Origin: Mycoemilia scoparia
Taxonomy: Eukaryota; Kickxellomycota; Kickxellomycetes; Kickxellales; Kickxellaceae
DNA: 32,450 nucleotides
Reading direction: 5' to 3'
Assembly (NCBI GenBank): GCA_027575805.1
Contig: JANBPU010000180.1
Span: forward strand, 1 to 32,450
Position 1 is the stretch's first letter, and each line of letters opens with the position of its first letter. Made by a program: the position numbers and the translations under genes. Positions 18,547 through 28,590 of this stretch are shown here, piece by piece. Under the pieces are notes generated by a model. The model did no database searches, had not been told where the DNA came from, and saw nothing but the letters and a program-made list of their open reading frames with translations.

Positions 18547-20814
18547 TTATGTCGGAATCATCGTGCTCTTGTCGTCCCAAAGGAGCGTCTCTAGCCAGTA
18601 CATCATTACCTGGGCATAGTACGATTCTCGGAGAGATGTCCCAAATGATATCTTCATGGGCTCCTGGACCTGCATGTCATCAATCATCAGTATGTTCTTG
18701 ACGTAGTAAGGTGCTGGGGAAGGCAGGTGGTTTCCACCGCTCTCGGTGTCATCTACCGACAAGGATTTGGTCTGGTTAAGGTGTGGCCCATACTGCATGC
18801 TATTTAGTTTTGGAAGGAGGTAGGCGGCGGAAATCATACCAAGGAAGAAGACAACAACTGTGTATAGAATGACCGCAACCATTGTGTTATGACTGGTGGC
18901 AGAAAGCTCCGTGGCTGTGCTTGAATGAGATTTGGCAACCTTTTTATCCAGCCCTTTGGTCAGTAGCCTTGCATCTGATGCCTGAATGTCTTTTATAACT
19001 GCCTCGAGTACCTTGCTGAGAACTTCGTCATTTCTATAAATGATTCTTTCCCGGATGGACAATGGCTTGGCCATACCAAGCTTTCTATGAGACAAGACAA
19101 CCTTGATCAATTCGTCACGAAGATGCTCCTTCAGCTTCGAAGCCTCTTTCATGCCTTGTACACGATTCCATGATTCACGGAGAATAATAAGGTCTTCCGG
19201 AGAGCAGAAGGAAAGCTGATTTTGCAACCATTCACGAACAACCTTCTCGTTGGTCTGTGCGAGGGACCGGACATCCCCATCCGCAAAAGTTATGCTATCC
19301 GTCTGACACGACGTGTCAACAAAATGACCATTGGTATTGCCGTTTCTTTCTGGAGAAGGCGGGAATATACCAGACTTGATGAGCTCTTTCTGCAGGGTAT
19401 CAAATTTTCTGAGGTTTTTTGGATGGCGGATATCACTGCCAAGACCCCCAGCGTCCTTTGGGTCCGGTCCATCTTGGTTGCTGTTGGAAACTTCGAGCTC
19501 TTCTCTGAGAGATTTGACGAGGGCTTCAAGCTCACCTTTTTCTCTACGCATTGTGTCAGCCTCAGCCTCGATCTCACGCTGTGCTTCGATTTCGCTCTGT
19601 AGCTGCCAAATCTTGCTTTCAAAGAGTGCCTTTTCATTTACCACTTTCTGATGCTCCTTGTGAGTAGAATTCAAGTTATGGCGTAATGTCTCGATCTCTC
19701 TTGTCTTTGCCTGTATCTGTGCTTTAAGCGTCTGTATGGTCTGGTCCAAATCCTCGTTGCTTCGCCTCATGGCCGAGTTGGCAGCAGTTTGTTCGGATAG
19801 CTTATGCGCAAACCTCTCGAGTTCCTTTTCTGTCGTCTCTAACGCCTTGGTCTGACGTCTTTCATTGAGTTTGAGTTTATCGATATCACTGCGCTTAGTA
19901 GCCAGCTCGGCCTGAGCCTCATCAAGCTTTGCCTCGAGATTTTGTACAAGATACTCTTGCTTTTCAATGTCAGCCTGGTGCTGTCTTTCAATATTTCTCA
20001 GCTTTCTGCTTAGATCGGCCTTGTCTCGCATAGCACTCATAAGCCTTCCACTCATTTCGTCGTTTTTCGGAGAAACTATATGAGGTGCAGAAAAAATCGG
20101 ATGCCCATCAACAAACGACGTGTGTGATAGCTCGTTGCCGTTGGGGGACCCCGATCTAATACTCTGAGGTCCATATGTGCTATACTCAGATATGTGCTCC
20201 TTTGCAAGCCTGTTGATTTGTGAAGTAGACAGATCGTCGGTTGTATCAGACCCATTCGAGCCCCGCCTATACTGTCCTTGAAAACATCGGCCATTTGGAG
20301 AATGTCTGGTCCACCTGCTGGAGTCTCCTTCGTCAGCACTTTGGCTGCGTAGTGCATGGCCGACCATGTCGTCAATAAGCCTCGAACCCTCTACGTCCTG
20401 GCCGGATGGCGTATCCTGAGGGAACTGGCTCCGTCTCTTCATGGCACTTTTCCCAGCGGAACGCGCAGAGCTTTTTCTGATACTGCCGACCAAAAGCTTA
20501 TTTCTCTTTCTCTCAAAGGGTGTAGAAGATGGCTGCAAGTTATCATTTTTTGGCGTGTCATAAAGAGGAGAATTATCGTCATTGTTCTTGGGAATGTATT
20601 TCACAAAGATTTCCATTTGGTCCATGATTTGAGAAATCTCCTCAGAGCCAACATTAGCGTGGTCAAACATGCGCATACTGCTTATAAATTCTTCGATTCC
20701 CTCATACCCATCGTTCCTCTGTTGAAAGTTCTCTAGCCAATGAATCAGGTCTTCAACTGGCACTGAAGGTTTACCATAAAACTCGTCCCTCAAACCCTCG
20801 ATAAGTGCTTCCAT
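18547..20814 (-). CDS. Coiled-coil protein with one C-terminal transmembrane segment, function unknown
   Basis: Single exon, 755 aa from the ATG at 20814. The frame runs 32 codons further upstream, but MEALIEGLRDEFYGKPSVP looks like a genuine N-terminus and the upstream residues are hydrophobic noise. Layout: a helical N-terminal region (1-80), a disordered basic Ser-rich part (90-250), a long coiled coil (about 255-445) with heptad-like L/K/E repeats, a second conserved-looking helical block (about 523-611; VREWLQNQLSFCSPEDLIILRE), a membrane segment at about 644-667 (MVAVILYTVVVFFLGMISAA), and an ~88-residue tail ending LLWDDKSTMIPT. This is the plan of a nuclear-envelope or organelle tether (for example spindle-pole or KASH-type proteins), but the end is not a classical KASH PPPX terminus and I do not recognise the family. 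The tail after the membrane is longer than in most tail-anchored proteins. Confidence 0.85.
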   Translation of the reverse strand: MEALIEGLRDEFYGKPSVPVEDLIHWLENFQQRNDGYEGIEEFISSMRMFDHANVGSEEISQIMDQMEIFVKYIPKNNDDNSPLYDTPKNDNLQPSSTPFERKRNKLLVGSIRKSSARSAGKSAMKRRSQFPQDTPSGQDVEGSRLIDDMVGHALRSQSADEGDSSRWTRHSPNGRCFQGQYRRGSNGSDTTDDLSTSQINRLAKEHISEYSTYGPQSIRSGSPNGNELSHTSFVDGHPIFSAPHIVSPKNDEMSGRLMSAMRDKADLSRKLRNIERQHQADIEKQEYLVQNLEAKLDEAQAELATKRSDIDKLKLNERRQTKALETTEKELERFAHKLSEQTAANSAMRRSNEDLDQTIQTLKAQIQAKTREIETLRHNLNSTHKEHQKVVNEKALFESKIWQLQSEIEAQREIEAEADTMRREKGELEALVKSLREELEVSNSNQDGPDPKDAGGLGSDIRHPKNLRKFDTLQKELIKSGIFPPSPERNGNTNGHFVDTSCQTDSITFADGDVRSLAQTNEKVVREWLQNQLSFCSPEDLIILRESWNRVQGMKEASKLKEHLRDELIKVVLSHRKLGMAKPLSIRERIIYRNDEVLSKVLEAVIKDIQASDARLLTKGLDKKVAKSHSSTATELSATSHNTMVAVILYTVVVFFLGMISAAYLLPKLNSMQYGPHLNQTKSLSVDDTESGGNHLPSPAPYYVKNILMIDDMQVQEPMKISFGTSLRESYYAQVMMYWLETLLWDDKSTMIPT

Positions 20815-21152
20815 GGTAAGCCAATCTTCCAAGAGTGTATAGAAATGACTGTTGTATAGTGCTAATAAATAAAGGAAGTAAGCAAATGTAGCAGCAAAAC
20901 AAAGGGGCAAGGAAGTGTGGAGTAAAAAGGGAGCCTAGATGATTTTCACCAAAACAAGAGCAAACAACAACGCCAAAACCAAACCAACAGGAACTTGCAA
21001 GTTTGTTTAGCATATCCCAGATCTTTCCCAATTTCACAGGTGCAGGTTCCCACTGCATGAAATTACAAAGCCCCAAAACATAGTCTATGTATTCTCTTTA
21101 ATGACACCCTTGATGTCTATCCTAGCTTTAAAATAACAAACGTAAAAAATGA
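20815..21152. promoter_or_regulatory. Spacer and promoter of the coiled-coil gene
   Basis: About 340 bases between two minus-strand genes arranged head to tail. No coding signal. It should hold the 3' end of the mS45 transcript and the promoter of the coiled-coil gene. It contains a purine-rich run on the plus strand (AACAAGAGCAAACAACAACG). Confidence 0.4.
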
Positions 21153-22296
21153 TTATAAACGGAAGTTCATGTTGGACCATATCTGGTCGATTCTCTTTTG
21201 CTTTTCGGCAAGGGTAGCTGTTCTCAGAACGCCATCCTTTTGCCTAACCAACACCTTGCGGTCCCTTGGAGCCAGGCCGTTATGGATGTCTGTGAAAACA
21301 AAGTCCCATCGGCGGTTTCCCAGCTGAGGGTCTTTCGACAAGATCTGTGGCTTCTCTTTGCTTCCGCCGCTGCTGGGTGTTTTGTTATACTTTGAGTATT
21401 CACCTCTGAACTCTACGGTATAGGGCTTGCTCATTCTAGAGTTGGCCACAACATCTTTATAGGGCAGTCTCCCGAGCTCCTTCGCTGCGTCCTCTGCAGT
21501 AAAAGGAGTGCCCTCCTCAATAGCCTTGAAGTGCGGAGCGCCGACTATGGGGACCTCATTTGTGAGGGGCTCCTCTATATTGTTGAACCTTCTGGCTCCA
21601 AGCATCTTCTCCATTCCACGGGTGAATTCCTTCTGGGGAGTAAATCCCTATAGATACATAGACATACATAGTTGTTACCGATCCAGACCGATGGGTGCAT
21701 AGGAAATACTCAAGATGGTGGCACTTGGCCCAAAAGTATAAATAGACATACCTCATCTATCATCTTTGCTTCCAATGTCTTGAGTTTCAGGATCGCCTCA
21801 ACCCTTTTGATGGATATCTTGAATTTTTCACCAAGTTTCCTAGGCGTCCAATGGGCGGCATCTTTGTCATAAAGGTTGTATATGCTCATTTTCACGCTGT
21901 CTGAGACTGGTGGGTTTGGCTTGAATGCTGGGTTCAAAGGAAAGGGCTAATTGATGCATCATACATACAGCGTTTGTATTTATTGTCATGAAATGGTCGC
22001 TTGGGCATTATTAATCCATAGTGCTGACTACTTACTCCATCGCGACCGACCCAATTTGGCCGCTCAGTATTTGCATTGAGATACTTCTTTCCTTCCTCGT
22101 TGAGCCAGCTGTAGACTCTTTTGCGTCGTAGCCTATTTGTAGGTGCCTTTTCTTCCGGTAAGGCGTCCGTATTTTCCGATTCAGCCTGATCAGCATCGAA
22201 TCGCATAGCGGTTGTACTGAATTGCCTGGGTACCAGCAGCGCAAGAGGGAGCCCCTGCCTGCAATTCCCCCTCAAGAATTTGGTATAGGAAAGCAT
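21153..22296 (-). CDS. Mitochondrial small-ribosomal-subunit protein mS45 (Bot1 / eukaryotic mitochondrial regulator family)
   Basis: Three exons read on the minus strand: 22296-22036, 21946-21752, 21647-21153 (316 aa), all introns phase 0, with donors GTAAGT and GTATGT and acceptors TTAG and TATAG. The N-terminus looks like a mitochondrial targeting peptide (MLSYTKFLRGNCRQG ... RQFSTTAMRF). The core GPFPLNPAFKPNPPVSD followed by WTPRKLGEKFKISIKRVEAI and LKLKTLEAKM fits the Bot1p family (Pfam PF12298), a fungal mitoribosomal small-subunit component needed for mitochondrial translation. An alternative upstream ATG at 22350 would add 18 residues and weaken the presequence, so I prefer 22296. 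It shares a short divergent promoter with SNX4. Confidence 0.82.
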
Positions 22297-22527
22297 TTTG
22301 AAATTAGGAGTAAAAATTGCTTCTATAAAAAACCTGAGTGATATGGACAATAAATGCGGCTGTTGGTGTTGATGGCCTGATTGATCTTCTGAGATTAGAT
22401 TAACGCTTTTCTTGGAGGTTATACAATTCGGGCAACAGTTTCGTCATAGACCGTGACCAAAATCACAGATTCGTGACTTGCCTCTAGATACTACTTTATC
22501 TATCTAGTTTCATTCTCTATACCTGAA
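22297..22527. promoter_or_regulatory. Compact bidirectional promoter, mS45 / SNX4
   Basis: Only 231 bases separate the start codons of the divergently transcribed mS45 and SNX4 genes, so their promoters must overlap or abut. No TATA box stands out. Visible features are a CGTGACCAAAATCACAG stretch with an imperfect inverted repeat (GTGA/TCAC) near 22450. Confidence 0.5.
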
Positions 22528-24598
22528 ATGCAGGACACAGAATACAATAATGTACAGTGGGAGACGCTCCAAGGGTCCACATATGGACAAAGGCAAGACG
22601 CACAAGAGGTTTTGACCCCTTTCCTTGGGAATCCTACAGGTATGGTAATGTTCATTGCAAATGCTTCTTTTTTCTACCAATTTACCACAACATTACTTAT
22701 ACCTGTAATGCTTGTATCTAGACGACCAACCTACAGCTACAAGCACAGTCCAGCAGGAGGTATGACTACATGGGTACTGTGTTTGCTCTATATAATGGCA
22801 CCATTTCAAATATGCATAGTGCTGATATACATGGTTCTGAAATAGCCCTCAACATCAACACAGGCTGGAAAGGAAGGTACAAATAACGCCACTATCAAAG
22901 TGAGTGTTTCCACGCCCCGAAAAGAGGAAGAAGGCACGCCGCACTCCTTCATTTCGTACCTTGTGAAAACAGAAAGAGTAAGAGCAGATGCCTGTAACCA
23001 TAAAGCCCATACATAAGCAATAAGCATACCAAATAGCACACTCATAAACAATGTAGACTTATGGACCTGAGAGCAAAACGTCCTCTCATGAGGTTCGTCG
23101 GCGCTTCCATGATTTTGTATGGCTTCATGAGCAGCTGCTCCACGATTTCCCAGCGTGCGTTATTCCTCCTTTTCCGGGGAAGCACATTGAAAAGTATCTT
23201 GTTGGGGACCGTTTTAGCGAAGAATTTGTAACTCGGCGCATGAAAGAGTAAGGCTGATGAACAAACCGCATCAACCATTGCCCTCACCAGACCCTCAATT
23301 AAGCTTTATACTACAACAATACATTCTACAAAATAGACTGGAACGGTTTCTTCAGCGCACTGCGATACACCCAATCATAAATAAAAGCCCCAAGCTGGTT
23401 GTCTTCCTGGAAGCAAAGGAATGGGCAAGTATAATAGCACCGCATACACATAGTTCCATAAACTTCCTAAATAACAGACAGTTGTTGGTTTGTTTCTTCC
23501 GATATGTGCCATAGCGCTCTGAATACGAAAACCCTAAGGGTGATAATACAGTACTCGACATTGTTGGAGATACCCTGCTCAATTCGCTGAGTAGAGTCCG
23601 AAGCAAAGATGAGAAGTTCATTGAGCTGGCAGAGAATATAGACAGACTGCATAGCCATCTGACCAGCATAAACAAGCTCTTCAGCAAAGTAACAAAGCGT
23701 CAAATGAAAATTCAGCAGGCCTACAGCGATTTTGGAAATGGTCTAGCAAGCCTAGGCGATATTGAAACAGGAATCACATCACCCTTAGTTTCTGCAGCAA
23801 ACGCATTGCGTGAACATGGCGTCCTGCTCCAGACCTTGGTAAGGGTTCTTAAACCCATGTTTACGAAGCATATTTCACACACACTATTATGTTTTAATAT
23901 ATCCCTCTGTGTTGCTTGTTTTGATAGTCTGACAGGACGGAGGATCTGTTCCTAGCCAAGGTTGAAGAATATATACAGTACTGCGAGTCTTATAAAGTAA
24001 GGTCCACATCTATGGTCTTTTGTAATGCATCATACGCGCTCGCAAAATATATTGAACAATCCTTTGCAATTTAGTATACGCTCAAAGTAAGAGATCAAAA
24101 GCAAGCCGAGTCTGAGGATCTTGAGGAGTATCTCAAGCTGACCAACAATGAGCATGAGCGCCTTTCAAACTACAAACCTCCCCAAGGCATGTCGGCTGTC
24201 ACAAGCTTCATCCGGGGCAAGGTCCGCGATCTACGTGGAATGGATCGCAATATAGACCGCCAGAAACGGATCCATACCCTTGAGGAAAGGGCAAAGGAGC
24301 TGGAAGAGGCTCTTAACATCAGTGTTGAAGAATCAAAAACATGCTCTCAACAAGTGCTTGACGAATATGAAATATTTTCCAGAATCAAGCGCCAGGACAT
24401 GAAGGATTCTTTTTCCCAATTAGCTACCAGCCATATAGAGTTTTACAAAAAGGTAGGGCATATATCTATCATACATCGCTGCAACGTCCCATAGCACGCT
24501 AGACTCTCTAACATTTATGCCTTGTTGCAAATACCGTATAGAGTGCTAATATTTGGAGAGATCTCATTCCAGAATTGAAGAAAATCAATGTCGATTAA
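22528..24598 (+). CDS. Sorting nexin 4 (SNX4 / Atg24), PX-BAR protein
   Basis: Nine exons: 22528-22639, 22722-22759, 22846-22977, 23057-23247, 23337-23424, 23515-23838, 23928-23996, 24075-24452, 24542-24598 (462 aa; human SNX4 is 450). SNX4 binds PI3P on endosomes and drives retrieval of cargo and selective autophagy. The PX domain (about 68-190) has VSVSTPRKEEEGTPHSFISY, VRRRFHDFVWL (PI3P-contact Arg109-110), FPACVIPPFPGKH and GDRFSEEF. The BAR region (about 200-455) has PLVSAANALREHGVLLQTL and EDLFLAKVEEYIQYCESYK. Frames join exactly across all eight introns. The fifth intron (23425-23514) only works with a GC donor (GCAAGT) and a CATAG acceptor; the nearby GT gives an immediate stop. The end ANIWRDLIPELKKI fits the family. 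Confidence 0.9.
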
Positions 24599-25378
24599 CC
24601 CTGCCCAAGCACATTCTATTTTCATTTTTAATAGTGTTGTTGCTGTTTTGTAACAAACTTTTGTTGTACTATCAAATATAATATTATATGATGTATCCAT
24701 GATATGAAACAGGCACAAAGTAGAGAATAAAGCTCTGAAACCTGTGATTAATACTGGACTGGCTTATATTATGTGGTCTCGCAGACTCTACCGCCCGCTG
24801 GTTTGGAAATACAAGAACTGTACCTCCAGGGTAGCGGTTGATGAATTCGAATTAGCATGTCAGATTGAAAGCATGAATGCTTCAAGCTAATTAAAAACAC
24901 AAGAGAACCAAGATGACTTTGACCATAAACAACCCTGCTAGCATTTAAATAGTTGGGCAGGAACCCGTAAAATTTTCATCTGTGATTAAATATTGATTTC
25001 TGTGGTGTATGCGTTTTCTTTTAATGAAATCAAAGAAACAAGGATCAGTGTTATTATGTAGGTCTTGCCATTGCCTAATGCCCCATATATAACACTGCCT
25101 AATCCCTGTGCTTTAAAACTCAATACTTTGTATAATGTGAGCTCATCCCATTTGACTTGTAGAAAACGAACTTACGTGCAAAGATTGCCAACCGAATGGG
25201 ATACAATTATTAGACAAATTTAAAACCAAAATGAATTATAAAGACAGGGTGCTCTAAGAGAGCATAGATAAGGGAGAGGAGAGCACCAGCAAAAAGGGCC
25301 CGAAATAATGCGTAAATAAATAATGATAACTATAAATCTGATATTCAATACAATATTGGTGTTGGTATAAGTGGAATA
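24599..25378. other. Convergent intergenic region, SNX4 / disordered-protein gene
   Basis: About 780 bases, mostly AT-rich 3' flanks. A less AT-rich patch at about 24770-24860 is open on both strands; the plus frame 24771-24890 would encode 39 aa beginning MWSRRLYRPLVWKYKNC. I could not connect it to a gene or recognise it. The block AAAAAGGGCCCGAA is at 25291-25304. Confidence 0.45.
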
Positions 25379-27253
25379 TTATTGGAACCACGGCTCCATT
25401 TGCAGGACAGAAGCACGCTGATGCTCAAGGAAAAGCCGCAAAGCCTCATATCTTCCTGGCATAGATCCCCACCTGTTGTCAAGCTCATGGGCCAAGATTC
25501 CGATATCATCGTTAAGGTATACATGGATGGTTGCGCTATGCGACTTAGAAACAGCCAGTGTTGTGCTAAACAGATGGCGCCCACGTATAGGATCATGCAT
25601 ATTGTAGGATGCGTTGAGTGAACTGGTGCTGGTATAGCCATCATCCATGTGCTTCTGGCTACAGAGTGCAGCCTTTTCGGCAATAGTTAGGCCATTTCCA
25701 GCCAAAGGGCGGGATGTTGTATAGTTTTCCAGGACCAGAGTCCCCATGTTGCTCCCACTGCTGCACGTACTATTAAGGGAGAGTCCGCTTGCTGATTTCG
25801 ATGCAGAGTCGTTCACGGGTCCCGAGTGGGGATAGACAGAGGAGGAATCTACACTCCAATGCTTTGTATTGATATTCAAGCCCCTGCCTTTGGATACATG
25901 TGCCTCATGTCTGAGATTGTCGTCCGAAAGCTCTTCAAGCGGCCGCTCTAAACCACCATTGTTACAAAACTCCTCCCATTCACGCTCCCACTCTTGGTGT
26001 GGATCAATATCTTGGGAAACAGATTCTTCCACCTCTTCCTCTATTTGCGCGGGTTTTGGTGTCTCTTGTGGCTTCGGACTATTTGACGCTGTTTTTGCTT
26101 GCTGCCCAAAGTGCAATTGATCGATGGTTGACAGAACACGACTCGCTATGGAGTGTCGTCTTATGGTTGGAACTCTCTCTGATAGGCTAAGCATGGTCGG
26201 AGACACAGGTAACTGGCCTGGCTTGGCTGAAGTGGGCTGGTTTGCATCAGCTATGTCAGTGGTACCCGCGTCAGTGTGATTTTTGGGCGGGGTTTCTGTG
26301 TCCTGGGTCTTTGAAATGGTTGTTGGGGTTGATTTAATCCCCAGCTTTTTGTGTGGTGGAATGGCATCTTTTTTGTATGAATGGGATGGTGGGGATGCGT
26401 TGGACACGATAGTTATTTCTTGCGGCTTCTGATTTTGACCAGCAATTTGAGAGGTGACTGCGTTTCTTGACCCGACATTTTGGATATTCCTTCGCAATCC
26501 GCTACTCATACTGACAGTTCTAGGCTTTCTTGTGGGGTTTTCATGTGCTGTTGAGTTAAGAGCACCAGCTTTGGATTTAAGTCTAGATGATATACCGATC
26601 CCCTGAACTTTGCTCTTGGCTGCATCTCTAGTTTCCTTGATGTCGCTCCTTTCTGGGCTGAACCTGTCGTGCTTCCATTTGTCTACAGCATCGGCACGGG
26701 GTATATTGTGCCGCTTGTTGCTATGTGTCTGGGCGGACGAATTATGGCTTTTTTGGTATCTAGTAGGTGTTCTTTGATTGACAGCACCAACGGCTCTGGG
26801 TGGTCCGCGCGAATAACTAACGCTCCTTCCTCGGGCTTGTGGTAGAGACGCACTGTTGTTGTCTTTGGCATGAGGCGATGTTCCGAGAATTCCGAGTCCT
26901 TTCCCTGGGTACTTTTCATTTGGGGGCGCTTGTTGACTTTGACTAGAAGCTCTGCCACGGTCTAGCCTTTTATTTAGCGGAGAACTGTTGCTGCTAATGG
27001 GCTTCATATTAGTCCGCTGAGGCAACGTCTTTTTGTGAATTGGTGTGGCTTTTGGAACGCTAGGCTTTGGTGTATCTTTAGAAACTACGCGGCTGCCTCT
27101 TGCGGGCTCAGACTGCTTACTTTGAAGCACAGGAGACATAACACTTGCATTTGGTGGCAGCCCGTCTTCTGCCCAGTCGAGGGGAGCACTGGAGCTGCTG
27201 AACAAAATGGCATCCAAATCTTTAACCGAATTGTTTGTCATTTGGAAAGGCAT
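25379..27253 (-). CDS. Large, mostly disordered protein of unknown function
   Basis: Single open frame of 624 aa; either of two near ATGs (27253 or 27241, giving MPFQMTNN or MTNNSVKD) could be used. Residues 1 to about 400 are rich in Ser, Thr, Pro, Lys and Asn with little hydrophobic content, typical of an unstructured scaffold. A short acidic, Trp-containing stretch follows (QEWEREWEEFCNN, about 420). The last ~80 residues look folded: LFSTTLAVSKSHSATIHVYLN, then DDIGILAHELDNRWG and YEALRLFLEHQRASVL. That tail has the strand-strand-helix rhythm of small ubiquitin-like or PB1-like modules, but this is inference only. I do not recognise the family. It is convergent with SNX4 and divergent from cofilin. 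Confidence 0.8.
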   Translation of the reverse strand: MPFQMTNNSVKDLDAILFSSSSAPLDWAEDGLPPNASVMSPVLQSKQSEPARGSRVVSKDTPKPSVPKATPIHKKTLPQRTNMKPISSNSSPLNKRLDRGRASSQSQQAPPNEKYPGKGLGILGTSPHAKDNNSASLPQARGRSVSYSRGPPRAVGAVNQRTPTRYQKSHNSSAQTHSNKRHNIPRADAVDKWKHDRFSPERSDIKETRDAAKSKVQGIGISSRLKSKAGALNSTAHENPTRKPRTVSMSSGLRRNIQNVGSRNAVTSQIAGQNQKPQEITIVSNASPPSHSYKKDAIPPHKKLGIKSTPTTISKTQDTETPPKNHTDAGTTDIADANQPTSAKPGQLPVSPTMLSLSERVPTIRRHSIASRVLSTIDQLHFGQQAKTASNSPKPQETPKPAQIEEEVEESVSQDIDPHQEWEREWEEFCNNGGLERPLEELSDDNLRHEAHVSKGRGLNINTKHWSVDSSSVYPHSGPVNDSASKSASGLSLNSTCSSGSNMGTLVLENYTTSRPLAGNGLTIAEKAALCSQKHMDDGYTSTSSLNASYNMHDPIRGRHLFSTTLAVSKSHSATIHVYLNDDIGILAHELDNRWGSMPGRYEALRLFLEHQRASVLQMEPWFQ

Positions 27254-28590
27254 AGGCCAGATTTCTAGCCAGTTTAAGTTTATAAGTAATAGAGAAAATA
27301 ATACTGGATGAAAGTTTTGGTTGGGCGAAAAATAAATAGATTTATGTTTGTTTACATTTCAACATGGTATCTACACAAAAAGGCATCAAGACTGGACAAA
27401 CCCAACACGCCTTTAGAATGCTCCTGCCACAGGTCAAGTTATGGGCTATAAATAACAACGCAAACGGTGTGCGTAAAGTGGAATATTTATGCGTGGCTAT
27501 AATGTGCTGCGCTTTACTCAGCAATATAACATTGACCAACATGCTTTTGGGCGTCTTCGAATAGTGAATAGCCCTTAATTGTGTTGGCATATTTGTCTCT
27601 GTGCGGTAGAATAGGAGACTGAAGAGCTTGTGCTAAGAAATAAACGCGAAAACACCACCCTTTGGCCCAAAAGTTCCGATTCTTGTGGCTTAAGGTATAG
27701 CTTTGAGCAAGTTGTTTTGATACAACAGCGTGCAACCTTTAGAAGCTCGCCAAATCCCTCCCCAACGAGCACCAATATTCCTTTTGGGCCCTAGTGATCT
27801 ATCTGTGTGTGTTTGTTCAAAACAAGTGTGCTTGCATTCATGTTGTTTTCTCCTCAATCTGTGGTTGTATTTGAGACCATTAACCACACAAATTGCTTTT
27901 CTACAGGCATCGTTTACCTGACTCTTTTTTACCCGGCTGCAGACGCCTTGAGGCGAAGTCTACCGAACCCATTGAGATTGAAACTGGGCACTTTGAATAG
28001 GCACAGCTAGCAGCGCCTTTATGGCATGACCAAAAAACCTATGGTTTATGTTGTCGTCTAGACCAGGCGATGGAGCCTCATCAAAGCATATGGGAAGGTT
28101 TCTCTAGCGATCAGGCGTGAAATAGGCAGAAATGGGTCCACATATTTTGGCCCAATCACCAGCCAACCCATACGCAACCCCTGCGGACTCACTTAGTCTA
28201 AGGGCTTGCTAATTTTAGCCAAACAACAGGCCAATATGCCCCAAGACCACACCAATACACACAATTAATAAATCGTACACTCTCAGCTGTGATCTGGCCC
28301 AATATTCCCAAGGTACGAGTGGTGGTGATGATGCTTGGCTCCTCTTTTGGCTGTGCGATTCACCTAACTAGCTGTGGATGTAATCTGATCACCTAACAAT
28401 CCTGGGGGATTCTGCACCAACCATATGCATCGTCACAGTTTACGTGTATAGGACAAGTTCAGATGATAGCGTGCTTCTAGAATTGGCCTGGCTAAGACAC
28501 TTCCCTAAACCAGTGTGTCTTTCAATATTTTTCCTTTAAGCTATACATTTGAGCATCTTTACACATCCATCGCTACATTTGCACTAGAAA
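27254..28590. promoter_or_regulatory. Divergent intergenic region upstream of cofilin with three CCAAT boxes
   Basis: About 1.3 kb. Frames on both strands (longest 82 codons) show no recognisable protein. Toward cofilin there are three plus-strand CCAAT boxes at 28152-28156, 28231-28235 and 28299-28303, spaced 79 and 68 bases apart, each preceded by GG or GGC (GGCCCAATCA, GGCCAATATG, GGCCCAATAT). This regular arrangement fits HAP/NF-Y-type activation of a highly expressed actin gene, though binding is not shown. A TTGGCCCAAAAG motif at 27662-27673 also occurs in the second mS45 intron. Confidence 0.45.

Noticed and set aside
9475..28303. Recurrent TGGCCCAA motif (about 9475, 10439, 21725, 27663, 28148, 28296)
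   Set aside because: Present upstream, downstream and inside an intron; position shows no consistent relation to gene starts, so not claimed as a promoter element.
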